From JBMZCV01 sp049613665 (GTDB taxonomy: Bacteria > Bacteroidota > Bacteroidia > Chitinophagales > UBA2359): 20,437 bases of DNA. Shown here in pieces: positions 1 to 7,489 of the stretch (its first letter is position 1; every line of letters begins with the position of its first letter). A program made the position numbers and the translations under genes. The stretch lies in the NCBI GenBank assembly GCA_049613665.1, contig JBMZCV010000084.1, forward strand, positions 1-20,437, read 5' to 3'. Below the pieces are notes generated by a model. It saw nothing but the letters and a program-made list of their open reading frames with translations. It was not told where the DNA came from and did not search any database.

Positions 1-104
1 TTAAGCTTTTGATAAAAAAGGCCTTAAAAACTAATTGCTGACACAGAAAAACAAGCAAATGTTTTTTTATAATATTTATTTTATTTCAAAGCGAGAATAG
101 CTGA
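1..104 (+). mobile_element. MITE-like element, copy A (left part outside the window)
   Basis: This is a non-coding AT-rich stretch ending in the inverted-repeat terminus AGCGAGAATAGCTGA (90-104). From about 20 to 104 it aligns with the right half of the complete element at 3426-3610: both contain GCCTTAAAAA, then a (T)AAT(T/C)GCTGA(C/T)AC block, an A-rich run, ATGTTTTTT, and the AAGCGARAATAGCT terminus. The left end and its flanking duplication lie outside the window. The element stops at the point where the downstream LRR reading frame opens. Confidence 0.7.
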
Positions 105-193
105 GTAGTACTGAAAAGTATGATAAAAATTTATCAGATAAGCTTATTGAAAAAAAGTATGATGAAAATTTACCACCTGAACTTACTAACGCT

Positions 194-1468
194 TTGAAAG
201 ACGCTGGTAATATTAGGGTTTTAAAGATGGATAGAGCTAATTTAAGTAATTTATCTAAAGAAATAGGTAATTTGAAAAATTTGGAAAGACTAAGTTTAGA
301 AGGAAATATGTTAAGTAGCTTGCCTAAAGAAATAGGTAATTTGAAAAACTTAGTATACATAGATTTATCACGAAACAAGTTTAAGTCATATCCTAAAGAA
401 ATATTTAAGTTAAAAAACTTAACTGCACTAGCGTTTTGTAACAACTATGAATTGACGAGCAACCTACCTAAAGAGATAGGAGAATTGAAAAACTTAATAT
501 ACCTTAGTTTAACTGAAAGCCAATTAAGTATTTTACCTGAAGAAATAGGAGAATTGAAAAACTTAACAAGTCTTAATTTAGATGGAAATCAGTTTAGCAT
601 TTTACCTGAAGAAATAGGAGAGTTGAAAAACTTAACAAATCTTAATTTAGATGGAAATCAGTTTAGCATTTTACCTGAAGAAATAGGAGAGTTGAAAAAC
701 TTAACAAATCTTTCTTTGAATAGTAATCAATTAAGCAATTTGCCAAAAGAGATAGGAGAATTGAAAAACTTAACAAGTCTTTATTTACATGGAAATCAGT
801 TTCGCATTTTGCCAAAAGAGATAGGGAAATTGAAAAGCTTAAAAAACCTTAGTTTATATCATAATCAATTAAACAGTTTGCCAAAAGAGATAGGAGAGTT
901 GAAAAACTTAACAAGTCTTTATTTAGATGGAAATCAATTAAGCAGTTTGCCAAAAGAGATAGGAGAACTAAAAAACTTAGTAGTCCTATCTCTTTTGGCA
1001 AACCAATTAAGTAGTTTACCTAAGGAGATAGTTAAACTGGAAAATTTAGAGGAATTAAGATTTGGAGGAAATACATATAAAGGTAAGGAGGCAATAAAAA
1101 ATAAATTTAAAGAATTAGGTTTATTGTCATTGCCAAGCTCAACAGTTTCCGAAGAAACTTTAATAGAAAGGCAAAAAAAAGGATTAGAAAATGCAAGACG
1201 ATTTGTAGAAGAAACAAAAAGAAGGTTAGCAGAAGAAAATTCAACAAGAAATACAGCTTGTAATTCTTGCGATGGCAATGGTAAATGTAGTTGGTGTTTT
1301 GGCCATGGCAGAAAAGAATGTTTACGTTGTAATGGAGATGGAAAAAACTATTTATCTGGTTTTACAGAACGTCTTTGTGAGGCTTGCAATGCTAAAGGTT
1401 GGAACTTGTGTGATGCTTGCATGGGAAGTAAGACTTGTAATTCTTGTAAAGGAAGTGGATATAAGTAA
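194..1468 (+). CDS. Leucine-rich-repeat protein with C-terminal DnaJ-like Cys-rich zinc-binding domain
   Basis: The protein has about 12 typical 23-residue leucine-rich repeats (LPKEIGELKNLxxLxLxxNQLSS, residues about 10-295), a charged helical linker (about 318-350), and a tail (356-424) with six CxxC motifs, several as CxxCxGxG, as in the DnaJ central zinc-binding region. LRRs usually bind protein partners; the tail probably binds zinc. No catalytic domain is visible. The start is uncertain. The frame is open from 101, just after a stop at 98, with no in-frame ATG before 227; TTG at 194 is the first plausible alternative start. Residues read from 101 onward (YDENLPPELTNALKDAGNIRVLKMD) resemble the normal lead-in to such LRR arrays, so the original N-terminus, possibly with a signal peptide, may have been removed by the MITE ending at 104. 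XisI follows 27 bp downstream and probably shares the transcript. Confidence 0.85.
   Translation: MKDAGNIRVLKMDRANLSNLSKEIGNLKNLERLSLEGNMLSSLPKEIGNLKNLVYIDLSRNKFKSYPKEIFKLKNLTALAFCNNYELTSNLPKEIGELKNLIYLSLTESQLSILPEEIGELKNLTSLNLDGNQFSILPEEIGELKNLTNLNLDGNQFSILPEEIGELKNLTNLSLNSNQLSNLPKEIGELKNLTSLYLHGNQFRILPKEIGKLKSLKNLSLYHNQLNSLPKEIGELKNLTSLYLDGNQLSSLPKEIGELKNLVVLSLLANQLSSLPKEIVKLENLEELRFGGNTYKGKEAIKNKFKELGLLSLPSSTVSEETLIERQKKGLENARRFVEETKRRLAEENSTRNTACNSCDGNGKCSWCFGHGRKECLRCNGDGKNYLSGFTERLCEACNAKGWNLCDACMGSKTCNSCKGSGYK
530..1030 (+). repeat. Near-identical 69-bp tandem DNA repeats inside the LRR gene
   Basis: The LRR units are conserved at the nucleotide level as well as in protein. The units around 587-655 and 656-724 are almost identical, with the block GAAATCAGTTTAGCATTTTA shared exactly, and AGTTGAAAAACTTAACAA recurs in most units. 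This points to recent unit duplication or gene conversion, so repeat number could vary between strains. Confidence 0.75.
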
Positions 1469-1495
1469 CAATAGTTTTACCAAAAAAATAGCCAA

Positions 1496-1834
1496 ATGGA
1501 TAAATTAAAAAAATATCAAGACATTTTAGCCGCTTATCTTACAGAATATGCAAAGATAAAACCTGCTAATTTACCGAATATTGATAGTTGTGCTATTGTT
1601 GATAGAGAAAACAATCATTTCCAACTATTACAACTCGGTTGGCAAGGCGAAGAATATTTTTTTACGGTGGTGCTGCATTTCGATATAAAAGATGGAAAAG
1701 TATGGTTTCAACAAAATATAACAGAGCGAGAAGTAGTTGATGAATTGATGGAAATGGGCGTAGAAAAAAAAGATATTGTTTTAGGTTTTCGCTACCCTAA
1801 AATGCGTCTATACACAGGCTTTGCAACGGCATAA
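1496..1834 (+). CDS. XisI-family protein (fdxN element excision controlling factor-like)
   Basis: This 112-aa protein is full length for the XisI family. The family signature is clear: an N-terminal helix (MDKLKKYQDILAAYLTEYAK), then a mixed core with DSCAIVDRENNHFQLLQLGW, VVLHFDIKDGKVWFQQN, and the C-terminal ELMEMGVEKKDIVLGFRYP block. In Anabaena, XisI and XisH are accessory factors for excision of the fdxN element. Most homologues in other bacteria are not next to any excision element, and their role is unknown. The usual partner XisH is not adjacent here; the upstream neighbour is the LRR/zinc-finger gene 27 bp away, and a strong terminator follows 13 bp after the stop. Calling it a recombination factor in this organism would be unsupported. 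Confidence 0.9.
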   Translation: MDKLKKYQDILAAYLTEYAKIKPANLPNIDSCAIVDRENNHFQLLQLGWQGEEYFFTVVLHFDIKDGKVWFQQNITEREVVDELMEMGVEKKDIVLGFRYPKMRLYTGFATA

Positions 1835-1841
1835 AGTGCGA

Positions 1842-1896
1842 TAAAAAACAAAAGCATCTCAAACTTTCACTAAGTTGGAGGTGCTTTTGTTTTTTG
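1842..1896 (+). terminator. Rho-independent terminator after xisI
   Basis: A long hairpin has arms at 1848-1866 and 1872-1890 (ACAAAAGCATCTC... with ...GAGGTGCTTTTGT), about 19 bp with two imperfect positions and a 5-nt loop. It is followed by a T-run and preceded by an A-run. It ends the LRR-XisI transcript. Confidence 0.9.
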
Positions 1897-1975
1897 CCTA
1901 TCAGAAAGACCTTTAGTAGTTTTTTTAGCTAAAACAGCACATAACATACAAAATACTAAAAAAAAAGTTATATAC

Positions 1976-2007
1976 TTGATTAGTAAAATGAACTTTTTAT
2001 AGTTTTG
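1976..2007 (+). promoter_or_regulatory. Bacteroidota-type promoter (-33 TTG, -7 TAGTTTTG)
   Basis: TTG at 1976-1978 and TAGTTTTG at 2000-2007 match the TTG-N21-TAnnTTTG consensus of the Bacteroidota primary sigma factor. Transcription would start near 2014, giving a leader of about 140 nt before the lipoprotein gene at 2155, with a terminator-like hairpin inside it. Confidence 0.6.
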
Positions 2008-2051
2008 TTTGTTTCATATATAAGTAATTGGGTAATATCAAATTATAAGTA

Positions 2052-2096
2052 ATGCTTTCTAATTCATTGAATATCAAGGAGTTAGAAAGTTTTTAA
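2052..2096 (+). terminator. Leader hairpin with U-run; possible attenuator or sRNA 3' end
   Basis: The arms at 2055-2065 (CTTTCTAATTC) and 2079-2089 (GAGTTAGAAAG) form an 11-bp stem with one G-U pair and a 13-nt loop, followed by TTTTT. It lies between the promoter at 1976-2007 and the gene at 2155, with no coding gene before it to terminate. A 14-codon ORF (ATG 2052, stop 2094-2096; peptide MLSNSLNIKELESF) coincides with the hairpin, which may be chance. Confidence 0.5.
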
Positions 2097-2154
2097 TTTA
2101 TAAAATATATACATTCAAATACTTAGACATACTTAAACATTTTAAAAAAAAACT

Positions 2155-3171
2155 ATGAAAAAATTAACTTTATTAATGTTCGTTTTCTTTGCGATTGCGT
2201 CGTGTACCGACAAAGATGATGATGACGATGATTCAATGAATTTTGAAAACACTATTTTTACAAGTAATAATACAGACGGTAATGTCCAATATTATACTGT
2301 AAATAGTTCAGGAGACATTACTGACGGAACAGTTGTTGAGACAATGAGTACAGCAGCAGATGGCGTTTATTATGACTCTTCTGCCGATGAAATTATTCAA
2401 GCATCACGCTCAGATTTGGGAGTAGATGTAATAGTAGATGCTAGTGCCTCAATTTCAGATGGTACAGCAACAGCAGAAACTTTTGGAGCAGGCGATATGA
2501 CAAGTCCTCGTGAAGCAGCAGTAAGTGGCAATTTTATTGTTGTGGCAGATAATGCTGATGCTGATGGTGATGACCAAACACTTGATGGTAGATTATTTAT
2601 TTATTCTCGTACGTCAAGTGGCGTTTCGCTTAGAAATACCATTACGACTGACTTCAAATTGTGGGGCATAACATTTATTGGAAGTGACTTATATGCAGTA
2701 GTAGATGCTGATAATGAGCTGGCTGTTTTCAATGACTTTTTAAGCAACACAGCAGATGCAACACTTAGTGCTAGTAAGCGTGTTGAGATAGAAGGAATAG
2801 TGCGTACACATGGATTAACTTATGATAGTGGCTCTAACACTATGATTATGACAGATATCGGAAGTGCTGCAAATACAGAAGATGATGGCGGTTTTCATAT
2901 CATCGAAAACTTTACTAGCCAATTCAATGGTGCGACTAATGGCGGTATGATTGCAGTTGGAAGTCAGACAAGAGTATCTGGCTCTAATACAATGCTTGGA
3001 AACCCTGTCGATGTTGCTTATGATGGCGACAATGACATCGTTTATATTGCAGAAATAGGAAATGGCGGTGGAAGATTATTATCTTTCAATGATGCCAAAA
3101 CAGGCGGAAACCTTCAACCTACTTCAAATATTGCGATTTCAAAAGTATCATGTGTTTATTTGAATAAATAG
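2155..3171 (+). CDS. Asp-rich lipoprotein, probable beta-propeller, surface-exposed
   Basis: This 338-aa protein has a signal peptide ending in a lipobox (AIASC, Cys17), followed by TDKDDDDDD. An acidic run straight after the lipid-bearing cysteine resembles the lipoprotein export signal that sends Bacteroidota lipoproteins to the cell surface. The rest is a series of short beta-type blocks, such as ADGVYYDSSADEIIQASR, LWGITFIGSDLYAVVDADN, THGLTYDSGSNTMIMTD and PVDVAYDGDNDIVYIAE. These look like blades of a YncE/lactonase-like propeller, each ending in D-rich turns. I recognise no catalytic residues. It is a single-gene unit with its own promoter and a perfect terminator. The fold is inferred; the lipoprotein call is firm. 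Confidence 0.8.
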   Translation: MKKLTLLMFVFFAIASCTDKDDDDDDSMNFENTIFTSNNTDGNVQYYTVNSSGDITDGTVVETMSTAADGVYYDSSADEIIQASRSDLGVDVIVDASASISDGTATAETFGAGDMTSPREAAVSGNFIVVADNADADGDDQTLDGRLFIYSRTSSGVSLRNTITTDFKLWGITFIGSDLYAVVDADNELAVFNDFLSNTADATLSASKRVEIEGIVRTHGLTYDSGSNTMIMTDIGSAANTEDDGGFHIIENFTSQFNGATNGGMIAVGSQTRVSGSNTMLGNPVDVAYDGDNDIVYIAEIGNGGGRLLSFNDAKTGGNLQPTSNIAISKVSCVYLNK

Positions 3172-3244
3172 TTAGACAACTATAATACTTGGCACTTAGT
3201 AGAAAATAAAACTATAACGAATAAAATATATTCTTAAACAATAC

Positions 3245-3287
3245 AAGGCATCTGAAACAAACAAGTTTCAGATGCCTTATTTTTTTG
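3245..3287 (+). terminator. Perfect rho-independent terminator
   Basis: AAGGCATCTGAAAC (3245-3258) pairs perfectly with GTTTCAGATGCCTT (3265-3278) across a 6-nt loop and is followed by a T-rich run. It ends the lipoprotein transcript from 2155. Confidence 0.95.
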
Positions 3288-3415
3288 TTTAGTCAAATAA
3301 TAGAAATAATCAAGCCGAAAACATTGTTTTTTAGGTTAGTTAGAGTTTTTGATGTATATATATAATATTGCTTATAAAAAAAAGTTCTAGATAAGCAATA
3401 AACACCCAAAATGCG

Positions 3416-3620
3416 TTAATATCACCAGCTATTATCAGTTTAACAAAAGAAACACTTTTTTTGACAAAGGAAACACACTATTTTTCATTAAAATAGGCCA
3501 TAAAATAAGGCAAATATTGGTCGCCTTAGCCTTAAAAAATAATCGCTGATACAAAAAATGAATAAATAATGTTTTTTGTTATTTGTTTTGTTTTAAAGCG
3601 AAAATAGCTATTAATATCAC
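3416..3620 (+). mobile_element. MITE-like element, copy B, complete, with 10-bp flanking direct repeats
   Basis: The element spans 3426-3610 (185 bp) and encodes nothing. The left end CAGCTATTATCAGTTTAACA is an inverted repeat of the right end, which reads TAGCTATTTTCGCTTTAAAA on the minus strand. TTAATATCAC occurs directly on both sides (3416-3425 and 3611-3620), as expected for a target-site duplication. The core 3464-3540 is shared with copy C and contains two small hairpins: CTATTTT/AAAATAG (3478-3496) and AAGGC/GCCTT (3507-3527). It accounts for most of the long gap between the genes ending at 3171 and starting at 3669; the rest is a terminator and unassigned AT-rich sequence. Its right end lies 58 bp before the next start codon. 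Confidence 0.8.
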
Positions 3621-3668
3621 AATTACTTATTAATTTTTCTTAAAAAAAAATAATCTAAAACACTAAAA

Positions 3669-4382
3669 ATGAAATCATTAAAATCAACATTATTACTATT
3701 AGTTATGTTTTGTACAGTGCTAAGTATGCAATCCTGTACCGACGAAGGCGAAGATGGCCCTTCTGACTGTCCGATTGGCTATACAGGTATCGACTGTGAA
3801 ACCTTGGATTCTTTAGCAATACAAACCCTATTAGATGAAGGCAAAACACCATTAGAGTTAATGAACGATGGTGTGCCTCTAAGTGGCCTTTACGGAAAAA
3901 TGTATGAAGGAGGTTTAATATTTTACTTGAATGAAAATGATGGTTCAGGAATGGTAGCAGCAACAGAAGACCAGAGTGAAGGTGCAAGATGGGGTTGTCT
4001 GGGAGACGAAATTGATGGAGCAGATGGCGAAGCTGTAGGAACTGGTGCCCAAAACACACTGGATATTTTAATGGGTTGTACTACAAGTGGAACGACCACA
4101 AAAATTTGCAATGACCTTGAATTAAATGGTTACTCAGATTGGTTTTTACCCTCAAAAGGTGAGTTGAGATTGATGTGGAAAAACCTTGCCGATTCTGATG
4201 GAGATGGTTACAGTTCTGGAGCAGAACACGAAGGAAATATTGGCAATTTTGCTGCTTCTTTCTACGCAAGCTCTACGGAGTATAGCACTACTAGTCTATG
4301 GGTTCAATTTTTTAGTAGCGGTCTTCAACTCAATGACTTTAAAACTGGCTTTCATCATGTTCGTGCGGTTCGTGCTTTTTAA
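3669..4382 (+). CDS. Lipoprotein with Lcl-C/DUF1566-like domain, probable surface protein
   Basis: This 237-aa protein has a signal peptide and a lipobox-like site (SMQSC, Cys23), then TDEGEDG, an acidic stretch consistent with surface export. A short EGF-like stretch follows (CPIGYTGIDCE). The C-terminal half has the pattern of Lcl C-terminal/DUF1566 domains: GGLIFYLNENDGSG, a Cys pair around GCTTSG...KICND, YSDWFLPSKGELRLMW, FYASSTEY, and the terminal HHVRAVRAF. Such domains occur on secreted or adhesin-like proteins and are related to C-type-lectin-like folds. The substrate is unknown. It is a single-gene unit, with a MITE-like element directly upstream and a terminator downstream. Confidence 0.85.
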   Translation: MKSLKSTLLLLVMFCTVLSMQSCTDEGEDGPSDCPIGYTGIDCETLDSLAIQTLLDEGKTPLELMNDGVPLSGLYGKMYEGGLIFYLNENDGSGMVAATEDQSEGARWGCLGDEIDGADGEAVGTGAQNTLDILMGCTTSGTTTKICNDLELNGYSDWFLPSKGELRLMWKNLADSDGDGYSSGAEHEGNIGNFAASFYASSTEYSTTSLWVQFFSSGLQLNDFKTGFHHVRAVRAF

Positions 4383-4447
4383 TGCTTGATAAATAATTGA
4401 ATAAAAAATAGTAACAAGTTACTTTTTATTTAAAAGTTTGAAATATT

Positions 4448-4490
4448 GAGGTGGTAGGTATTTAAAAAAATGCCTGCCACCTCATTTTTT
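4448..4490 (+). terminator. Rho-independent terminator
   Basis: GAGGTGGTAGGTA (4448-4460) pairs with TGCCTGCCACCTC (4471-4483), about 13 bp with G-U pairs, and is followed by a T-run. It ends the lipoprotein gene at 3669-4382. Confidence 0.92.
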
Positions 4491-4531
4491 GTGGCCACTT
4501 ATTTTAAATTTTGTGAATAAAAAATAATACC

Positions 4532-4564
4532 TTGCAACTGAAAAACCGTATTTTGCCATCTTTG
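4532..4564 (+). promoter_or_regulatory. Possible promoter for the polysaccharide export gene
   Basis: TTG at 4532-4534 and CATCTTTG at 4557-4564 give TTG-N22 with one mismatch to TAnnTTTG. The leader to the ATG at 4618 would be about 45 nt. The match is plausible but imperfect. Confidence 0.35.
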
Positions 4565-4617
4565 AAAAGAAGCAAGGTTTTTTACCTAAACAAACTAAAA
4601 AAACGCACTAACCAACA

Positions 4618-7146
4618 ATGAATAAACAATATTTCTATAAGGTATTATATTATTTTTTCTTTTTTTTTATATCCACAACTGTTTTCGCACAAATAGGTGG
4701 TGGCATAAATCCATATTCTACTTCTATTTATGACAAAAATAGGAACAAAATGGAGCGACAATATGACCGTTACGATTTAGAAAAGTTTTTGTCGCAAGAA
4801 GAAATTCAGCAGCTAGAAAATGACTCTTCTACTACGGAGCAAAAAATTATGCTTACGCCAGAGGAGTTGCGAAAGTTGGGCGTTTCGGAAGAAATCATTG
4901 AAGAACTGTTGCAGCTCAATACGTTGCAAGATAGTATCGGTATGATGCAAGATGAAATGGAAAGGCAAGCTTTGGAGGAAAAAATGGGCGAAGAAATAGA
5001 TAGCATTAGCCTCGAAAATATACAAGAACTCATAGATATTCAAAAGGCTCAATTGGTGGAAAAAGCTTTATCTTTGCCAGAACCTTATTTGTATGGCCAC
5101 GAATTTTTTAGACGCAATGCTCTAAAAGTATTGTATGACCAAAATATGGAAATACGGCCGCCATCGCATTATGAACTAGGTTTTGGCGATGAAATAAATG
5201 TGGTAATGTGGGGAAACATTGACTATAACGAGGTTTTTGTTATTGATGAAAAAGGAGCAATTCAGCCCAACTTGATAGGAAAAATTTATTTGCGAGGCAT
5301 TGAATACGAAAAAGCGAAAGAGTTGATTCGCAAGCGTTTTGCCGAAAAATATGCTATGCCTGCCAATCAAATTGAAGTGAGCATGACTTTTTCACGCATT
5401 ATTACTGCCAATTTTGTCGGCGAATTGTTTAATGCAGGCTCATATCGTTTTCCAGCCATCACATCAGTTTTCAATGCTTTGGTAGCCATTGATGGCCCGA
5501 ATCAGTTGGGTTCGGTGCGAAATATTTTTATAAAAAGAGGAGGGAAAACACTCAAAACACTCGATATTTATGAATATTTGACCAATCCTGATAGTATGCA
5601 AGATTTTTTCCTCGAAGAAAATGATTATATCGTTGTGCCAGCTATGGGCAAAGTTGCTCATATTTCGGGCGAAATTAGGCGGTCTCACAACTACGAATTG
5701 AAAGGAAATGAAGGTTTGGAGACACTAATTGATTTTGCAGGTGGCTTAAAAGCAGAAGCATTTACCAAAAATATCAATATCAAACGTTACCAAAATAACC
5801 GAGAGGTTTTGATAGACATTAATTTGGATAGCTTGCGGCGAGTAAACAAAGATTTCGCAATTCAGAATGGCGATAGCGTGTTTGTATATCGTGTGCCTGT
5901 GGGTTTGCGAAATTATGTGGAGGTAACAGGAGCAGTAAAAGTGCCAGGACGCTATGAGGTACGAGATGGCGACCGAATTTCCGATATTTTATACAAAACG
6001 GAAGGTGTTTTGGACGATGCCGATTTAAATAGAGCTTATGTTATACGTTTGAAAGAAGACCAATCGAAGTTGCTCATTCCTTTTAAACCAAAAGCAGTAT
6101 TAGAAGATGTGAAAACTACTGATAATGTATTTGTGCAAAATTTGGACACGATTCAGGTGTTGTCTCGCAAAGATTTTCGACAAGATTTTACAGTTAAAAT
6201 TAGTGGTGCAGTCAGAAAAGAAGGAGAATATGAATTTGCCGAAAACTTGACATTGAAAGATTTGTTATTTAAGGCTGGTGGTATGCAAAAAGAAGCTGCA
6301 AACAATAGACTTGAAGTTTCGAGAGTCATCAAGTTTACAGATACTGAAAGTGGTGCCGACAAGCAAGATAGAATTGTGGTGAAGCGTGTGGAGGTAGGCA
6401 CAGATATTTCCATTGATGAAAATGCAGCTAACTTTGAGCTAAAACCTTATGACCATGTTTTTGTGCGACTCTCGCCAGATTTTGAAGAGCAACAAATTGT
6501 TAAGATTTATGGCGAAATTGTATATCCTGGAGAATATCCTTTGTTGAGCAAACAGGAGCGTTTGAATAGTTTGTTGGAAAGAGCTGGAGGAACTACAAAT
6601 TTTGCGTTCAAGGCTGGTGGCCAACTTTTTAGAACAGAAGATAGCATTGGTTATGTTTTGTTGGATATAGAAAAAGCAGCTAAAAAGTCTAAAAAAGCGA
6701 AATTTAATTACATTTTGGCAGATGGCGATTCTATTTTTATTCCAAAGGTAAAAAATGTGGTGACTCTGCGAGGTGCAATGCGACATTTTGAAGTAGATTC
6801 AGCATTGACACAAATTAGCGTTCCTTATGAACACAGGCGGCGAGCAAAGCATTATATCACAAAATATGGTACAGGTTTTAGTCGCTATGCCAAAAAAAGA
6901 AGAACTTATGTGAGGTATCCGAATGGAGAAATTAAACAAACCCGTAATTATGGCTTGTTCAAAACCTATCCTCGTGTGGCGAATGGCTCGACGGTTTTTG
7001 TCGATATTACAGACCGAAAACGAAACGAAGGCGTGCGAAAGGAACGGCTTAAAAATCGAAATTGGAATGATGCCTTCGATAGTTTTACTTCAAAAATAGC
7101 AACTGTTTTGACAGTATTGGTATTAGTGCAGCAGGTGCGAAATTAG
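4618..7146 (+). CDS. Wza-type polysaccharide export protein with multiple SLBB domains
   Basis: This outer-membrane channel protein for capsule or exopolysaccharide export has 842 aa, about twice the length of E. coli Wza. It has an N-terminal signal peptide (FFFFFISTTVFAQ, no lipobox Cys) and an acidic helical region (about 45-150). The polysaccharide-export domain begins at about residue 177 (YELGFGDEINVVMWG, GAIQPNLIGKI). About six SLBB-type units start near 265 (FVGELFNAGSYRF), 346 (ISGEIRRSHNYEL), 434 (VTGAVKVPGRYEV), 524 (ISGAVRKEGEYEF), 627 (IYGEIVYPGEYPL) and 714 (LRGAMRHFEVD). A short hydrophobic C-terminal helix (about 827-840, IATVLTVLVLV) fits the Wza-type outer-membrane-spanning helix. 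The extra SLBB units are common in Bacteroidota homologues. No Wzc-like kinase or glycosyltransferase is adjacent, so the rest of the pathway must be elsewhere. Confidence 0.93.
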   Translation: MNKQYFYKVLYYFFFFFISTTVFAQIGGGINPYSTSIYDKNRNKMERQYDRYDLEKFLSQEEIQQLENDSSTTEQKIMLTPEELRKLGVSEEIIEELLQLNTLQDSIGMMQDEMERQALEEKMGEEIDSISLENIQELIDIQKAQLVEKALSLPEPYLYGHEFFRRNALKVLYDQNMEIRPPSHYELGFGDEINVVMWGNIDYNEVFVIDEKGAIQPNLIGKIYLRGIEYEKAKELIRKRFAEKYAMPANQIEVSMTFSRIITANFVGELFNAGSYRFPAITSVFNALVAIDGPNQLGSVRNIFIKRGGKTLKTLDIYEYLTNPDSMQDFFLEENDYIVVPAMGKVAHISGEIRRSHNYELKGNEGLETLIDFAGGLKAEAFTKNINIKRYQNNREVLIDINLDSLRRVNKDFAIQNGDSVFVYRVPVGLRNYVEVTGAVKVPGRYEVRDGDRISDILYKTEGVLDDADLNRAYVIRLKEDQSKLLIPFKPKAVLEDVKTTDNVFVQNLDTIQVLSRKDFRQDFTVKISGAVRKEGEYEFAENLTLKDLLFKAGGMQKEAANNRLEVSRVIKFTDTESGADKQDRIVVKRVEVGTDISIDENAANFELKPYDHVFVRLSPDFEEQQIVKIYGEIVYPGEYPLLSKQERLNSLLERAGGTTNFAFKAGGQLFRTEDSIGYVLLDIEKAAKKSKKAKFNYILADGDSIFIPKVKNVVTLRGAMRHFEVDSALTQISVPYEHRRRAKHYITKYGTGFSRYAKKRRTYVRYPNGEIKQTRNYGLFKTYPRVANGSTVFVDITDRKRNEGVRKERLKNRNWNDAFDSFTSKIATVLTVLVLVQQVRN

Positions 7147-7489
7147 TGTAGTTTTATTTACTTTTTTTGCATTTATGCGACCATATTTTGGTCTTCGATG
7201 ATGTTTCTTTTGTGAATAAACTCTTTTTTGCAATAAAAAATGCTAAAGTTTAAGAGAATTATGGTTTCTTTGTATTGAAAGATGAAGCAGAAGCGATGAA
7301 GTTTTGTTTTTGCTCAGAAATGTTAAAAAAATAATTTAACATTTAGGAATTAGTATTTTTGAACAAAAAGGCTTATATTTTGAGCGGAAAAAAATCTAAA
7401 AAGCAAGCATTTTGTAAAAAAAAGATTTTCTTTTTAAACCTACAAAAAACTTTATTGTCTAACGAAATATAATCAAAACTTTAAACGCC
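7147..7489 (+). other. Intergenic region with a perfect 10-bp inverted repeat
   Basis: This 343-bp AT-rich gap has no supportable gene. It holds an inverted repeat AAATGTTAAA (7318-7327) / TTTAACATTT (7335-7344) with a 7-nt spacer, which could be an operator or a weak hairpin. Ten bases further on is TATTTTTG (7354-7361), a match to the -7 element TAnnTTTG but without a TTG at the right distance. A 5-bp stem at 7179-7193 is too weak to call a terminator. Confidence 0.4.

Noticed and set aside
76..444. Minus-strand ORF of 122 aa opposite the LRR gene
   Set aside because: It is the antisense shadow of the LRR repeats (repeating LPISLGKLL) and covers the MITE end; no start or composition supports it.
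1256..1468. The Cys-rich tail as a true DnaJ chaperone
   Set aside because: There is no J-domain and no DnaJ C-terminal substrate-binding domain; only the CxxC pattern is shared.
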